From contig NZ_CP132295.1 of NCBI RefSeq assembly GCF_030734285.1, forward strand, positions 1 through 64,000: a stretch of 64,000 nucleotides of DNA. The letters are read 5' to 3'. This DNA comes from Natronococcus sp. AD-5. GTDB taxonomy: Archaea; Halobacteriota; Halobacteria; Halobacteriales; Natrialbaceae. The translations under genes and the position numbers were made by a program. Shown here one piece after another: positions 42,414 to 51,531 of the stretch. Under the pieces are notes generated by a model. That model made no database searches. It saw only the letters and a list, made by a program, of their open reading frames with translations, and was not told where the DNA came from. Each line of letters opens with the position of its first letter. Within the stretch, counting starts at the first letter, position 1.

Positions 42414-43407
42414 CCCCAGTACACTTGCGAGCGAACCTCTGTTCGGACTGCCGCTCGCTGACGTCTGGTTCGGCTTATTATTCTTTATCTTTTCAATGTT
42501 TCTGTTTCTCGACGGCTTCGACTTCGGAGTCGGTGTGCTGTTCGCGACGCGGGAGGATAATGACGAACGTGAACAGCTGCTATCAGCGATTGGGCCGTTC
42601 TGGGACGGAAACGAGGTCTGGCTCGTCGTATTCGGCGGGTCCATGTTCGCAGCCTTTCCGTCTGTGTATGCCAACCTATTCAGCCGTCATTATCTGCTAA
42701 TGTTTGCAATCCTAGGTGCACTCCTTGTTCGAGGACTTGCGCCGGAGATGTACGAACAGCGCCACGACGATGCGTGGCAGCAATGGTGGGGTCGTGCCTT
42801 TGTCGTCGGTAGTCTCACGGCTCCGTTTTTCCTAGGGATGTTCACTGCGAATTGGTTGCTCGGTGCAAAGACAATTGTCACGCTCCCAGGACTCGTGGTC
42901 GGACTGGCCGTCGTCGCATTAACGGTTGTCGACGGCGTGGCCTTCCTTCGCCTGAAGACGCGAGGAGACCTGCGTGACGACCTCCGTATAGACGGATATC
43001 GAGCGCTCGGAGCGTATCTTGTTTTGGTTGTTCTGACGATAGGATACATCTATAGAACGGACCTTGCGTTGCGGTCGGCTCTGTTCTCCATCCCCGTTCT
43101 CATACTCGTCTTCGCAACGATCGCCCTCGCCGGCGTGTACGCGGCGGCAACGCTGTTGGACCGCTACTACGTGGCGTTCGGTGCCGCCGCGGGACTCGTC
43201 TTCGCGCTGGTTGGCATCGTCGCCGGACTGATGTATCCAGCCATCGACCGGGCCAGTGGACTGACAGTCGAGACGGCCATCGTCTCGACGTTACAACTCA
43301 ATCTCATGAGTATCGGTACGGCAATTCTGCTTCCACTCATCTTTGTCTACTTTGGTGTCCTCTATACTGCGTTCAGCGGCCCGATCAAAGCGGGTGAGTC
43401 GTACTAA
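42406..43407 (+). CDS. cydB: Cytochrome bd oxidase subunit II
   Basis: 333 residues with about eight helices. Seen: LADVWFGLLFFIFSMFLFLD and GFDFGVGVLF at the N terminus, the IGPFWDGNEVWLVVFGGSMF box typical of CydB, and ILGALLVRGLAPEMYEQRHD. It pairs with CydA. It starts inside the cydA end and shares one base with the next start codon. Intact. Confidence 0.95.
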   Translation: MTDPSTLASEPLFGLPLADVWFGLLFFIFSMFLFLDGFDFGVGVLFATREDNDEREQLLSAIGPFWDGNEVWLVVFGGSMFAAFPSVYANLFSRHYLLMFAILGALLVRGLAPEMYEQRHDDAWQQWWGRAFVVGSLTAPFFLGMFTANWLLGAKTIVTLPGLVVGLAVVALTVVDGVAFLRLKTRGDLRDDLRIDGYRALGAYLVLVVLTIGYIYRTDLALRSALFSIPVLILVFATIALAGVYAAATLLDRYYVAFGAAAGLVFALVGIVAGLMYPAIDRASGLTVETAIVSTLQLNLMSIGTAILLPLIFVYFGVLYTAFSGPIKAGESY

Positions 43408-43742
43408 TGGAACCCAACAGCAGTGACAGTATAGCCACTGATAGCGACCTGACAGTCCGCGATGGTGACTCTCCTAGCTGCCCTGACGAACGAAGGGCGA
43501 CCGAGACGAAAGCAGCCGATTCGTCGACACCGCGACTAGGATCTCGGGTATTAGTAACGTGGATCGAGCTCACGGCCGTAGGTATCATCGGTGGCATACT
43601 CGGTGCGACAGTCGGTGGCCCACCCGGCTTCGTGATCTATCTAGCGACAACCCTGATCACCGTCGGCATTATTTTTCACAACGTCAACGAACTCATCAAG
43701 TCGTGGCTCCAGATGGAGCGGCCTGATCGCCCATCTGAATAA
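43407..43742 (+). CDS. Small membrane protein of the cyd operon
   Basis: 111 residues. A disordered acidic N terminus (1-45) is followed by two hydrophobic helices (about 48-70, LVTWIELTAVGIIGGILGAT, and 73-90, FVIYLATTLITVGIIFHNV). The start codon overlaps the cydB stop by one base, so it is co-translated. It may serve as a small subunit or assembly factor like CydX/CydZ in bacteria, but it is longer and not similar in sequence. The role is inferred from position. Confidence 0.65.
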   Translation: MEPNSSDSIATDSDLTVRDGDSPSCPDERRATETKAADSSTPRLGSRVLVTWIELTAVGIIGGILGATVGGPPGFVIYLATTLITVGIIFHNVNELIKSWLQMERPDRPSE

Positions 43743-44231
43743 GGGAAGTTCAAGAACAGCGCTACTCCTCAACCAATCAAGCACACAATCGTGGTATCTC
43801 CGATCAAAAGCAATCGACGCTCTTGTGACGGAGATTGTTGGTAGCGACGACGGTGCCTATGTCGGGAGCGAAGAACCACCTAGTCAACAGTGAACGCGAC
43901 AGTCTAACTCCGAGCATAGCTCGGTCACTGCGATCAAGAAATCACCAGAGGGCTCTCCACCAACAACGTACTTCACAAGAGCGTAGCGGAAAATGTCAGG
44001 TACACCCGTCGCTTGGCCGAACTGGGACTAGTACAGCCATATTGTGTTTTTATAAGTCAGTGCTGCACTGTCGAATTTGACGAGTAGCTGCTTCAGCAAC
44101 CGCCATATTGATTACAACCGCTCTCCATAATCCTAATTCCATGAAAATAGATCCCTATGATCAGAGTTGATTACACAACCCGCAACTGAAATTGACTAGG
44201 AACCATGATAACCCTGCGACCGTAAGGTTAG
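43743..44231. other. Region without a recognisable gene
   Basis: Several short frames exist, but none has protein-like composition. Probably decayed sequence between the cyd operon and the IS630 insertion. Confidence 0.4.
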
Positions 44232-44374
44232 GATGCATACGAGCAGATAAATTCAGATAGGTACTATTTTAAAGAAATAGATACTGAGGCTCGCTTCGAG
44301 TTTAAGAAAGAGCAGAATGCCGCTGTCAAGTCCAATAAAGGCCTGGCCGAAGAGATCATTCGGATGATCTCTGA
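44232..44374 (+). pseudogene. Possible gene fragment interrupted by the IS630 element
   Basis: In one frame, open from 44232 to the IS boundary, the sequence reads DRYYFKEIDTEARFEF, KKEQNAAVKSNKGLAEEIIR and MISD. If the IS (44375-45507, one TA copy) is removed, the frame continues as ISGTSTIVDGAITPHRRK to a stop near 45580. That looks like one disrupted gene. There is no start codon in view, so it was already truncated or begins further upstream in decayed sequence. Confidence 0.35.
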
Positions 44375-44420
44375 TAGGGTCGTGCGAAAATACTTACCAC
44401 ACTAGTTCCAACGTGAGGTA

Positions 44421-45478
44421 ATGGGTCGGCTGGACGACATTACCCTGGAAGAACTCCAAGAGCTTCGTAAGCAGACGGAAGGGGAGATACCTCGGGAACG
44501 AGTGCTGGCAGCGATCGGCAGAAAGCAAGGCGATACACTTGAGACGCTTGCCGAACGTCACGATGTAGTCGAGAAAACCATCCGCAACTGGCTCGATCGG
44601 TTCTTCTTCGAACCGATCGAGCAGGCTCCCTACGACGAATAGCGTCCTGGTCGCCCTTCAAAACTCGACGAGGAGCAGCGCGAACAACTGTTCGCGCAGC
44701 TCCAGGATTCACCGACTGACCTCGGCTACGAGCAACAAGCATGGTCACCGAAGCTGCTGCTTCACCACGTCGAAGAAGAATACGACGTCGAGTACAGTAA
44801 AGGACATGCGCGTAAACTCCTGGGGAAGGCCGAGCTGTCCTACCGGACAGCCCGGCCGCGCAACCACGAGGCAGATCCGGAGAAGGAAGCAGAGTTCCAG
44901 GAGACCGTTCAAAAAAACGGTCCGAACTGACCGAGCGAACCGTCGTTGTCGTCGATCAATTCACCAAACGTGTCGGCACAGTCGACCGACGTGGCTGGTA
45001 TCCGATCGGGTCACAGCCAACGATAGAGACGACGAACTCCTGGGACAAGGTGACAGTGCTCGGCGCTGTCACCGACGATGGTGACAGCTTCTACTGCTGG
45101 ACCGAAGAGAATCTGGAGACACGACACGGAATCTGGCTGTTGGGAGCGCTCAAAGAAGAATTCGGCGAAGAGTTGGTGGTATTTCTTGACCGTGCAGGAT
45201 ACTTCTACACGCGAGATCTCTGGGAGCACGTCAGTGGAAAGCGCGCGACCGAAACTGTCTCCGACAGTTCGGTCGCGTGCGTGTGCGGAGAAACTCTTGA
45301 TGTCTGGTACTTTCCGCCGAAGTTACCCGAACTCAACCCTCTGGAAGGGTGCTGGGATCGTCTCCAGGAATGGTTCAAACACCGATTCGTTCCTGATCTC
45401 CCGGCGCTGAAACAACAGATTCAGCGAGGACTTCCAACAGTCGATGAACCAAATATCTGGAACTACCTCTGTCCGTAA
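44421..45478 (+). pseudogene. IS630-family transposase with a nonsense codon and a -1 frameshift site
   Basis: Frame 0 encodes an HTH region (LETLAERHDVVEKTIRNWLD), stops at TAG 44640-44642, then continues in the same frame (LDEEQREQLFAQLQDSPTDL, LLLHHVEEEYDVEYSKGHAR) to TGA 44928. In the -1 frame the DDE domain follows: VVVVDQFTKRVGT with the first Asp, VVFLDRAGYFYTRDLW with the second, LPELNPLEGCWDRLQ with the final Glu. The frames meet at A7C. A -1 slip would yield about 350 residues apart from the TAG, which probably inactivates this copy. Confidence 0.8.
44912..44918 (+). other. Canonical -1 ribosomal frameshift heptamer A_AAA_AAC
   Basis: In the frame of the N-terminal half the codons are CAA AAA AAC, giving A AAA AAC at 44912-44918. 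Slipping back by one base makes CGG the next codon and continues directly into the DDE half. The stop of frame 0 comes only 10 nt later. Confidence 0.55.
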
Positions 45479-45604
45479 TTACTGGTAAAAACTTACGCAC
45501 GACTCTATCAGTGGTACTTCAACTATCGTTGATGGAGCTATCACACCTCACAGGAGGAAACACTCTCCTCTGATAGACATAGCGTGACAGAGCGTATGCG
45601 TTCT

Positions 45605-46561
45605 TTATTCGTTCTCGGATTTATCATTGTCTGGTACCTGTGATGGTGACGATGTTTCTCTACCGCCATACCAACTGAACACCAACTCACGGAGAGTAAG
45701 TTCCCGAATGGAAGGATAACGAGACTGTTCGGTCTGCGCGTAGTTCACTAGTGTGACCAAAAACACGCCGCCGATGGTGTTACCCAGAAACACTGGGAGC
45801 CAGTACTCGTAGGCGACAATGACCAACCCGGCATCGGTAACTAACAGAAAATAGAACACCTCGCACGCAGCTGTTATGACGTGATAGAGGTCGGTCGCGG
45901 CAATCAGGTAGAAGGAAATATAGATTATGACCAACCGAGAAATGGTATCCCGTGCTGCATGATCGAGCCACACAACCCCGGCGACTAACCACCCTGCAAA
46001 CAGTGCCCGGTTGAAGACGGCCCACCACCCGTGGTCGAGACCGGTACTGACGAATGTTGCTCCAGTTTGTACTGCTTCTGGTGAGAGCACGCCTCCGTGC
46101 GCCAAGAGGTACGCGCCGAGTGCGGCCCCGACTACATTGCCGACCAGTACAATGCCCCAAACACGCAGTAGTAATGGAATACTGGCGAGGCGGGCAAGAA
46201 CTAATGCAACAGGCGGGAGCGTGTTCTCAGTATACAGTTGATAGTGGCCGAGAATAATATAGATGAAGCCGACCGGATACAGAATCGCGCTCAGGAATCG
46301 ATTATTGGGAAACATCTCCACACCGATGGTGTGTCCGAGAAACGTGAGTACGATAGCGAATCCGGCAGCCAAACCGCTGAAAAATAGCCGCTTTTTGCTG
46401 GCTGCGATTTCCTCGGTGGCGCTCGCAAGAACCCGTTCGAAGATTTCGTTCGCTGAGAAACGGTCCCGAACCGCCCACCCAGCCGCTGGTGCGCCGGACG
46501 CAGCTTGGTCGAGGGATTCACGGAGTTCGTCTCTCGAATCCTCGTCGTCATTATCACTCAT
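45605..46561 (-). CDS. Formate/nitrite transporter (FNT) family protein
   Basis: 318 residues from the ATG at 46561. An acidic N-terminal tail of about 30 residues is followed by six helices of the aquaporin-like FNT fold. Seen: FSANEIFERVLASATEEIAA before helix 1, KRLFFSGLAAGFAIVLTF, LYTENTLPPVALVLA with the TEN motif of the FNT channel, NVVGAALGAYLLA, LFAGWLVAGVVWL and VFLGNTIGGVFLVTLVNY. Members conduct small monovalent anions such as formate, nitrite or hydrosulfide. This one is of the YfdC-like branch, so the substrate is uncertain. Confidence 0.9.
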   Translation of the reverse strand: MSDNDDEDSRDELRESLDQAASGAPAAGWAVRDRFSANEIFERVLASATEEIAASKKRLFFSGLAAGFAIVLTFLGHTIGVEMFPNNRFLSAILYPVGFIYIILGHYQLYTENTLPPVALVLARLASIPLLLRVWGIVLVGNVVGAALGAYLLAHGGVLSPEAVQTGATFVSTGLDHGWWAVFNRALFAGWLVAGVVWLDHAARDTISRLVIIYISFYLIAATDLYHVITAACEVFYFLLVTDAGLVIVAYEYWLPVFLGNTIGGVFLVTLVNYAQTEQSRYPSIRELTLRELVFSWYGGRETSSPSQVPDNDKSENE

Positions 46562-46570
46562 TTCGGTCAC

Positions 46571-47010
46571 TCACCCGTCGTAGGGAGGTTGTTTGGAAGC
46601 CTCTCCGATATGCAATGAGCATCGCCATCATAATCCTTGATACGAGCAACGACAGCGAATCGTATGCCTGTTTCGAGAGCGTTCGAAAAGATCGCAGTAT
46701 TACTTGTACTGATTCTCGTCAAGAGAGTATTTCTCTCCCTTCGTACCATGTATTCGCTCTAGCTAAGAAACTAACCACATTACCGCTCAGTGACTTGTTC
46801 TCGCATTCGATTAATAAGGAAAAATCAGTGGAAAGTTAATATACATAATTATCAAACCAGGTGTTTCAGTTTCGAACCTCATTCCGAATAAAGAAATTGT
46901 ACTACTAACGACTAGTATGGTAGTCCGTTCGACGCGAGTATTAGTCGGTTCGCTCTTCAGAAGCAGATTGTTGGTCGGAGAGAGCTGGCGCTAGAAATCG
47001 TAGCGGGCAA
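46571..47010. other. Intergenic region before the IS1595 remnant
   Basis: No recognisable gene. The stretch is AT-rich from 46790 to 46910 and probably holds the promoter of the FNT gene on its left side. Confidence 0.4.
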
Positions 47011-47035
47011 GGGTGACGCGTGAGCGTCACCCGAT

Positions 47036-47320
47036 ATGTTCCCATTTGAATTGCTGAACTCGGAGGCGAGCGCCGCGAACCTGCTCCAGCAGGTTCGCTG
47101 GCGCGAGGGCCTCCAGTGCCCGCGCTGCCGGTCTGAGTCTGTGATCAAACACGGCAGCTACCAGGAGTATCAGCGGTATCTCTGTAAGGATTGCGACCGC
47201 ACGTTCAACGATAAGACCGGCACGGTCTTCGCGCAGCGAGACGGAGACATTCGAAGCATCGCTCTCGTGGTGGAAGGAACACCTGAGCTGATTCTTCGTC
47301 CATTGGTGACTAAATGTTGA
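47036..47320 (+). pseudogene. IS1595-type transposase N-terminal remnant
   Basis: The frame starts MFPFELLNSEASAANLLQQV and includes the zinc ribbon CPRCRSESVIKHGSYQEYQR and CKDCDRTFNDKTGTVFA of haloarchaeal IS1595 transposases. After about residue 65 it leaves the family (QRDGDIRSIALVVEG), so the DDE domain is gone. Hairpins lie just before it (47011-47032, stem GGGTGACGC) and inside (47075-47098, 11-bp perfect stem). Confidence 0.75.
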
Positions 47321-47378
47321 TTCCCCAGCGGAATTCATGTTACGGTCTATCGAGATGAGCGTAGAAGGTAATAGAGAC

Positions 47379-47555
47379 ATGCAATCGGTCCGAGAGCAAG
47401 CGCTCACAGCCCTCCTCAGAACCGATTGAAGTGTCGCTTAAACCCGAGGATGCCAACTATGCATCCCTCGGCTACTCGAACGAGGCTACTTCTACGAGGT
47501 CGGCGGTGATCTCCGCATGACGACCCCAGAAAACCGACTTGTAGACATGTTTTGA
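47379..47555 (+). pseudogene. Remnant of a small winged-helix protein
   Basis: VREQALTALLRTD (frame 1, stop 47427) is followed, after a frame change, by VSLKPEDANYA and RGYFYEVGGDLRMTTPENRL, VDMF and a stop at 47555. The order helix, recognition segment, RGYxYEV strand, L/RxT matches the protein at 52019 (ALQRLIDRGYLYLVDDELYV). It looks like a decayed paralogue. Confidence 0.4.
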
Positions 47556-47620
47556 GGTTCAATTGCGTATCACATATGCTCATATAGGACACTGGTGATC
47601 GACTAGCCGTGTCGCTCAGA

Positions 47621-48424
47621 TCAGCCAGCAAAGTCGGCCAATTCCTGGTTGAGTTTCTCTGTCTCATCGGCGATAATGCCGTGGCCACTATTCTCGAAGC
47701 GGACTAGCTCCGCGTTCTCGATTCCATCTTCGAGCACTTCAGCGGTGATTTCGAACGGCGTCACTTCGTCGTGGACACCGTGGTAGATCCGGGTAGGGAC
47801 TGTGATATCTGCCATGTCCGGTCGAAGATCAGCATCGCGAAAGATCTCGGCGGAGGCGGCAGTCGCCTGGCCGGATGCATCCATCCCAATACTCCATAGC
47901 CGGTCCATCAGTTCGTCGCTCTGGTCCGTATGGAACAGCATTTCACCGAACTCCGCGTTCATTGCCCCACGGTCCGTACGAGCCTCGTCAATGAGTGGAT
48001 TGAGTTCCTCTGCATCGAGTCCCTCTGGGAAGTCCGGCTTCTCGGTGAGACACGGGCTTGCGGCTGCGAGCAGTGCCAGCTTCTCGATGTGTGCTTCGTC
48101 GTGGCGGCTCATGTAGCGAGTGGCGATACCGCCGCCCATCGAAAAGCCGGCAAGCATGACGCTCTCGAGGCGTAATTCGTCGAGTACGGTCTTGAGGTCG
48201 TCCGCAAAGCGGTCATATCCGTACGCACCGTACGGTTTGTCGGATTCGCCATAGCCCCGATGATCGATTCCAATACATCGGAACCCCTCGTCCAACAAGG
48301 AGTGGTATTGATACTCGAACATTCGGTGGCTGAGCAGCCATCCATGCAGAAACACGATAGGATCACCGTCGCCAAGATCACGTGCGAATACTTCGACGCC
48401 ATTTTCGACTTCGATATGAGGCAT
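47621..48424 (-). CDS. Alpha/beta hydrolase
   Basis: 267 residues from the ATG at 48424 (MPHIEVENGVEVFARDLGDG). Seen: oxyanion loop FLHGWLLSH, IDHRGYGESDKP, nucleophile elbow LAGFSMGGG (Ser), a late Asp in IYHGVHDEVTPFE and the catalytic His in FENSGHGIIADE. Similar to esterases and non-heme chloroperoxidases. Soluble cytoplasmic enzyme; the substrate is unknown. Isolated gene with intact triad. Confidence 0.88.
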   Translation of the reverse strand: MPHIEVENGVEVFARDLGDGDPIVFLHGWLLSHRMFEYQYHSLLDEGFRCIGIDHRGYGESDKPYGAYGYDRFADDLKTVLDELRLESVMLAGFSMGGGIATRYMSRHDEAHIEKLALLAAASPCLTEKPDFPEGLDAEELNPLIDEARTDRGAMNAEFGEMLFHTDQSDELMDRLWSIGMDASGQATAASAEIFRDADLRPDMADITVPTRIYHGVHDEVTPFEITAEVLEDGIENAELVRFENSGHGIIADETEKLNQELADFAG

Positions 48425-48489
48425 GCGCAACCACTTTGATAGCAAATCACATATAACCCCATCCGATGAGACTCCATTTTTGGCACTGC

Positions 48490-49088
48490 TAGATTGAACC
48501 CTCCTGTTCGGGTTCTTTGACCGGCGGTTGATTATCCAGCGCCTGGTGGCTCCGTTGGTGGTTATAGTAGGCGATGTAGGCAGTCAGCCAGCGTTCAGCG
48601 CTGGCCTGACTGCCGTTCCAGGTTTCTTGAAATCGCTCAATCCGCATTGTGTAGGTCTAAAAGAGCTTTTCAACGATGTTACGCTCGGAGTAATCAAGGT
48701 GGCCGGAGAGATCGGTTCGAGCAAGGGCGATGAGATATCCCATGCCATCGACGAGAAACTCCGCGTCAGAGACGCGGTGTTTCTCTTTGAGTTCTGTTAA
48801 GAACGTTTCAGCAGGATCACGCCCGCGATGGGTCGAAAGTCGGACGTGGAGAACGACTTTCGACTCTACATCGATAGCCGCATACAACCAAACCTTCTGT
48901 TCTTCGCCGAGCTGAACCTACTTCTCATCAACAGCTACACGATCAGAGTCGGCAGTAAACTCTTGGTCGTAGTGTTCGGAGTAGGATTGATACCAGTACT
49001 GAATGGTCGCTCGGGTTCGGCTGACGCCGAACCACTCGCAGAGATCACGGCATTCAGAGGATGTCATACAACAGTTCTCAACACCCAT
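48490..49088 (-). pseudogene. IS6-family transposase remnant
   Basis: Starting near the ATG at 49088, the frame reads CRDLCEWFGVSRTRATIQYW and ADSDRVAVDEK with the first catalytic Asp, then a TAG. It continues LYAAIDVESKVVLHVRLSTH, AEFLVDGMGYLIALARTDL, and another TAG follows VEKLF. It finishes RFQETWNGSQASAERWLTAY and HQRSHQALDNQPP. It is a relative of the intact IS6 transposase at 62241 but has two nonsense codons and lacks the N terminus. Confidence 0.8.
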
Positions 49089-49236
49089 TATTCACGAGAC
49101 CAGCTATGAAATAGACAATTGGCGAAATCATTGGGGTTACACGCAAAATGGGAGCTGTATAATCGCCGAGTAGCGGGCGTGAGACAAATTTTATGACATG
49201 CTCCATTCAGCCAACGATGCTGCCGATCCATAGGCA

Positions 49237-49272
49237 GCGCACGCCAGCCTGATCAGCCAGGCTGGCGTGCGC
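49237..49272. repeat. Perfect 15-bp GC-rich hairpin
   Basis: GCGCACGCCAGCCTG (49237-49251) and its exact complement (49258-49272) with a 6-nt loop. It lies in a gene-free 400-bp stretch (49089-49497) next to the IS6 remnant. It resembles the strong stems found inside the transposase genes of this window, so it may mark a further, otherwise unrecognised IS scrap. It could also act as a bidirectional terminator. Confidence 0.8.
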
Positions 49273-49497
49273 GTACGGTCACCATCCAAGATGGTAAACG
49301 GTACGTCGGAAGAACATGCTAATTCAATTTGGAGTTCTTCGAAGACCATCTCACTTCTCTCGAAGGACTCCATTCAGTTCAGCCTCAATCTAGCAGTGCC
49401 CTGTCTGATAAATGATCATCTTGCCGATGAAATTGGCTAATAACCCCTATAACCGATTTTAAGCCAGTGATGGAGATTCCAAATATACCGAATTCGT

Positions 49498-50070
49498 TCA
49501 CGGTGAGAGAGGGTTTTCTCTGTCGTTACCGCTGTGTTGTTCGCTGAGTAGCTGTGTGAGTGTGGATGTAACCCGTTCTGGATTGGGGACATCTCGAAAC
49601 GTGATGTCTTCGGTACTTGTCCCGGCGGTGTATATCCGGACGTCGCCAAACGAAAGTACTCGCTCGAGAATGGATTGATCGTAGGCGGTGTTTTGGACCC
49701 GGTCGAGACGGACTTGCGTGACATCGCGTGAGATGAGCCCGTATTTGACGTAGATCTCTTCGTCAGTGATCACGTATAACAGCCGCAGCCAGCGCAGATA
49801 CGTCATTCCAGCGATCACTACACCGAGAATGGTGAACACGAGCGGGAGGTATCCAACCCAGGTCGGCAGGTCCCACCCGTTGAGAACCGACATAAGGATG
49901 GCTGTTCCAACGATCCCGACGAGGGCAAAGACCAGACCAACGGCGAGCGCGAACACGATTGTGAATCGGGACGGTCGCTCAGACCACCGCACATGCTCAT
50001 CCTCTGTTAAGTGGAGCCAGCTGGCGTCTTCGACGTTCTCTCGTGGCCTCACCAACGCTTTCAGCGACAT
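49498..50070 (-). CDS. PH-domain (bPH2/YdbS-like) membrane protein
   Basis: 190 residues. After 30 residues come two hydrophobic helices (about 38-62 and 68-92, FALAVGLVFALVGIVGTAIL and YLPLVFTILGVVIAGMTYL). Then follows a bacterial PH domain: YVITDEEIYVKYGLISRDV, VRLDRVQNTAYDQSILERVL, FGDVRIYTAG and ITFRDVPNPERV. This is the usual order in YdbS/DUF304 proteins, whose role is poorly known and thought to be membrane-associated. The gene is intact and isolated. Confidence 0.88.
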   Translation of the reverse strand: MSLKALVRPRENVEDASWLHLTEDEHVRWSERPSRFTIVFALAVGLVFALVGIVGTAILMSVLNGWDLPTWVGYLPLVFTILGVVIAGMTYLRWLRLLYVITDEEIYVKYGLISRDVTQVRLDRVQNTAYDQSILERVLSFGDVRIYTAGTSTEDITFRDVPNPERVTSTLTQLLSEQHSGNDRENPLSP

Positions 50071-50361
50071 CAGTCATCCCACCCCTTACTTGCCCATCGG
50101 TGCAGTGCTCGCCAGTCGGTTGCTCCGCGTCGGCGCGTCCAGTTTTGCGTTTGCTTTCGTGTTGCCATTGTTCAGTCTCTCCACTATCTAGTGTTCATGT
50201 CCAAAAGTATATGCCTTGGTGAGTGAGCGGCACGGTTGTGGGCCGTGGATGATCGTAAAGATACTGGTAGTGCTCGGTTGCCGGGTCTTGAGCTCTGTGA
50301 ACAATCGAGCGTAGTCGGCGTCTCTCTTCACTCCAGCACTCGAGTTCGACTACTGACTCAT

Positions 50362-51336
50362 TCATTCTGCCTCACCCGTTTTTGATTCCGCCTTCGGTCC
50401 ACGTTCGAGTTCTTGCTCGAGGGTATCGATCAGCTCTTGAGCCGTGTGACTAATCCGGCCAAGCCGGTCAGTGATCGTCTCAGCATCGTCACCATTCCAC
50501 GCTGCGAGGTAGAACGCCGATCCACTCATCTCCAGCTCGAAGTAGCGCCCCACGACGTACGCAACGGCTTCGGCTTCCAGCTCGCGTTTTGACCGCTCAT
50601 CACGATCCTCGATATCGAAGTGCAACAAGGCGTGGGCGAACTCGTGGATGAGCGTCCCAGCGAGATCTGCCTGGTTATCTCGATCCTTCACCTCGACTCG
50701 TGGCCGCATGGTCATCGGACAGCGCTGTTTGCAGACTCCTTTCGCTTCCCCGTAGTCCCACTCATCAGGAGAGACAATTCGTGTCTCAACGTCTAGACGC
50801 TCTGCACTCTCGAGGAGTGCCGGCATTAAGTCATCAGCGTTACCAGTTGCCTCGGTCTCGAGGGTAGGAAGTGGCTCTCCCTCGGTCTGCGAAACGTCGA
50901 AGACGGCAGTGGGTTTGAACCCGACGAGTCCTTTCGACCACTCCTCGGGTGGCGTCTCATCGTACTCACAATCACTGTTCTCGTGGTACGACGGCGAGTT
51001 TCCGCATTCGGGACACTGGTTGGTGATGATCGGTGCCCAGATCCAGATCGCACTCTCGCCTTCCTGAACGTACAGATCGAGCTCGGTGCGCCAGGTATTG
51101 TACCCTGCAACGCGAGTTGCGTGGGGACACTGCTGCTTGATAAGAAGCGTGTTCCGGTAGGAGTAGTCGTGGAATTGACTCTGTACATCGAGCCACGCCT
51201 GGAACTCCTCACTGGCTTGGGCCTCGTCGACGAGTTCGATAAGCTCGTCGACCCACGCTTCGATCGCACTGTTCATCTCGTCGCTGCGCGTCTCGGTGTC
51301 GGTGAACGAAACTGATCGCTCTGTAGTCACTGCCAT
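50362..51336 (-). CDS. ArdC-like protein with ImmA/IrrE-type metallopeptidase motif
   Basis: 324 residues from the ATG at 51336. An N-terminal ArdC-like ssDNA-binding region (about 25-110: FQAWLDVQSQFHDYSYRNTL, VAGYNTWRTEL, ESAIWIWAPI) is interrupted by a zinc ribbon (CPECG...C). A metallopeptidase region follows with LIHEFAHALLHFD (HExxH) and downstream ELEAEAVAYVVGRYFEL as the third-ligand helix. ArdC proteins protect incoming plasmid DNA from restriction, and ImmA/IrrE enzymes cleave repressors. It fits an establishment or regulatory role on a mobile replicon. Upstream lies a leader motif shared with the gene at 52890. Confidence 0.82.
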   Translation of the reverse strand: MAVTTERSVSFTDTETRSDEMNSAIEAWVDELIELVDEAQASEEFQAWLDVQSQFHDYSYRNTLLIKQQCPHATRVAGYNTWRTELDLYVQEGESAIWIWAPIITNQCPECGNSPSYHENSDCEYDETPPEEWSKGLVGFKPTAVFDVSQTEGEPLPTLETEATGNADDLMPALLESAERLDVETRIVSPDEWDYGEAKGVCKQRCPMTMRPRVEVKDRDNQADLAGTLIHEFAHALLHFDIEDRDERSKRELEAEAVAYVVGRYFELEMSGSAFYLAAWNGDDAETITDRLGRISHTAQELIDTLEQELERGPKAESKTGEAE

Positions 51337-51365
51337 TGGAATCACTCGTGTCGACGCTCTCGCCT

Positions 51366-51408
51366 GTTCGAAAGCGCCTCCCCCCTCTCAGGGGTGCAAC
51401 AACACCAC
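51366..51408 (-). promoter_or_regulatory. 5' leader motif GTGGTGTTGTT plus stem
   Basis: Read in the direction of the ArdC-like gene: GTGGTGTTGTTG (51408-51397), followed at once by CACCCCTGAGAGGGG, which can form a short C4/G4 stem. The same GTGGTGTTGTT followed by a small CTC/GAG stem precedes the gene at 52890. It is probably part of the transcribed leader or a promoter-proximal operator. Confidence 0.4.
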
Positions 51409-51531
51409 CGTGCGAGAGAGTCATCTCTCACGTTGAATTCAGGTGGACCTGAGATGCCTTGCTTCCCCGTCGATTACGGAGGCACACGGCACCGTTGGGG
51501 ACTGCTGCAGCCTTAGAGGTGAAATAATGGT

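Larger units (their letters stand above)
44375..45507 (+). mobile_element. IS630-family insertion sequence
   Basis: An element of about 1.13 kb flanked by the dinucleotide TA (44375-44376 and 45506-45507), as expected for IS630/Tc1. The left end TAGGGTCGTGCG and the right end, read inwards as TAGAGTCGTGCG, are inverted repeats that continue with partial similarity over about 30 bp. One transposase gene fills the inside. Two intragenic stem-loops are present (44591-44622 and 45243-45280). Confidence 0.8.

Noticed and set aside
44806-45084. Third-frame reading (92 codons) across the IS630 gene
   Set aside because: Basic low-quality peptide; the other two frames carry the transposase domains and join at the slippery site.
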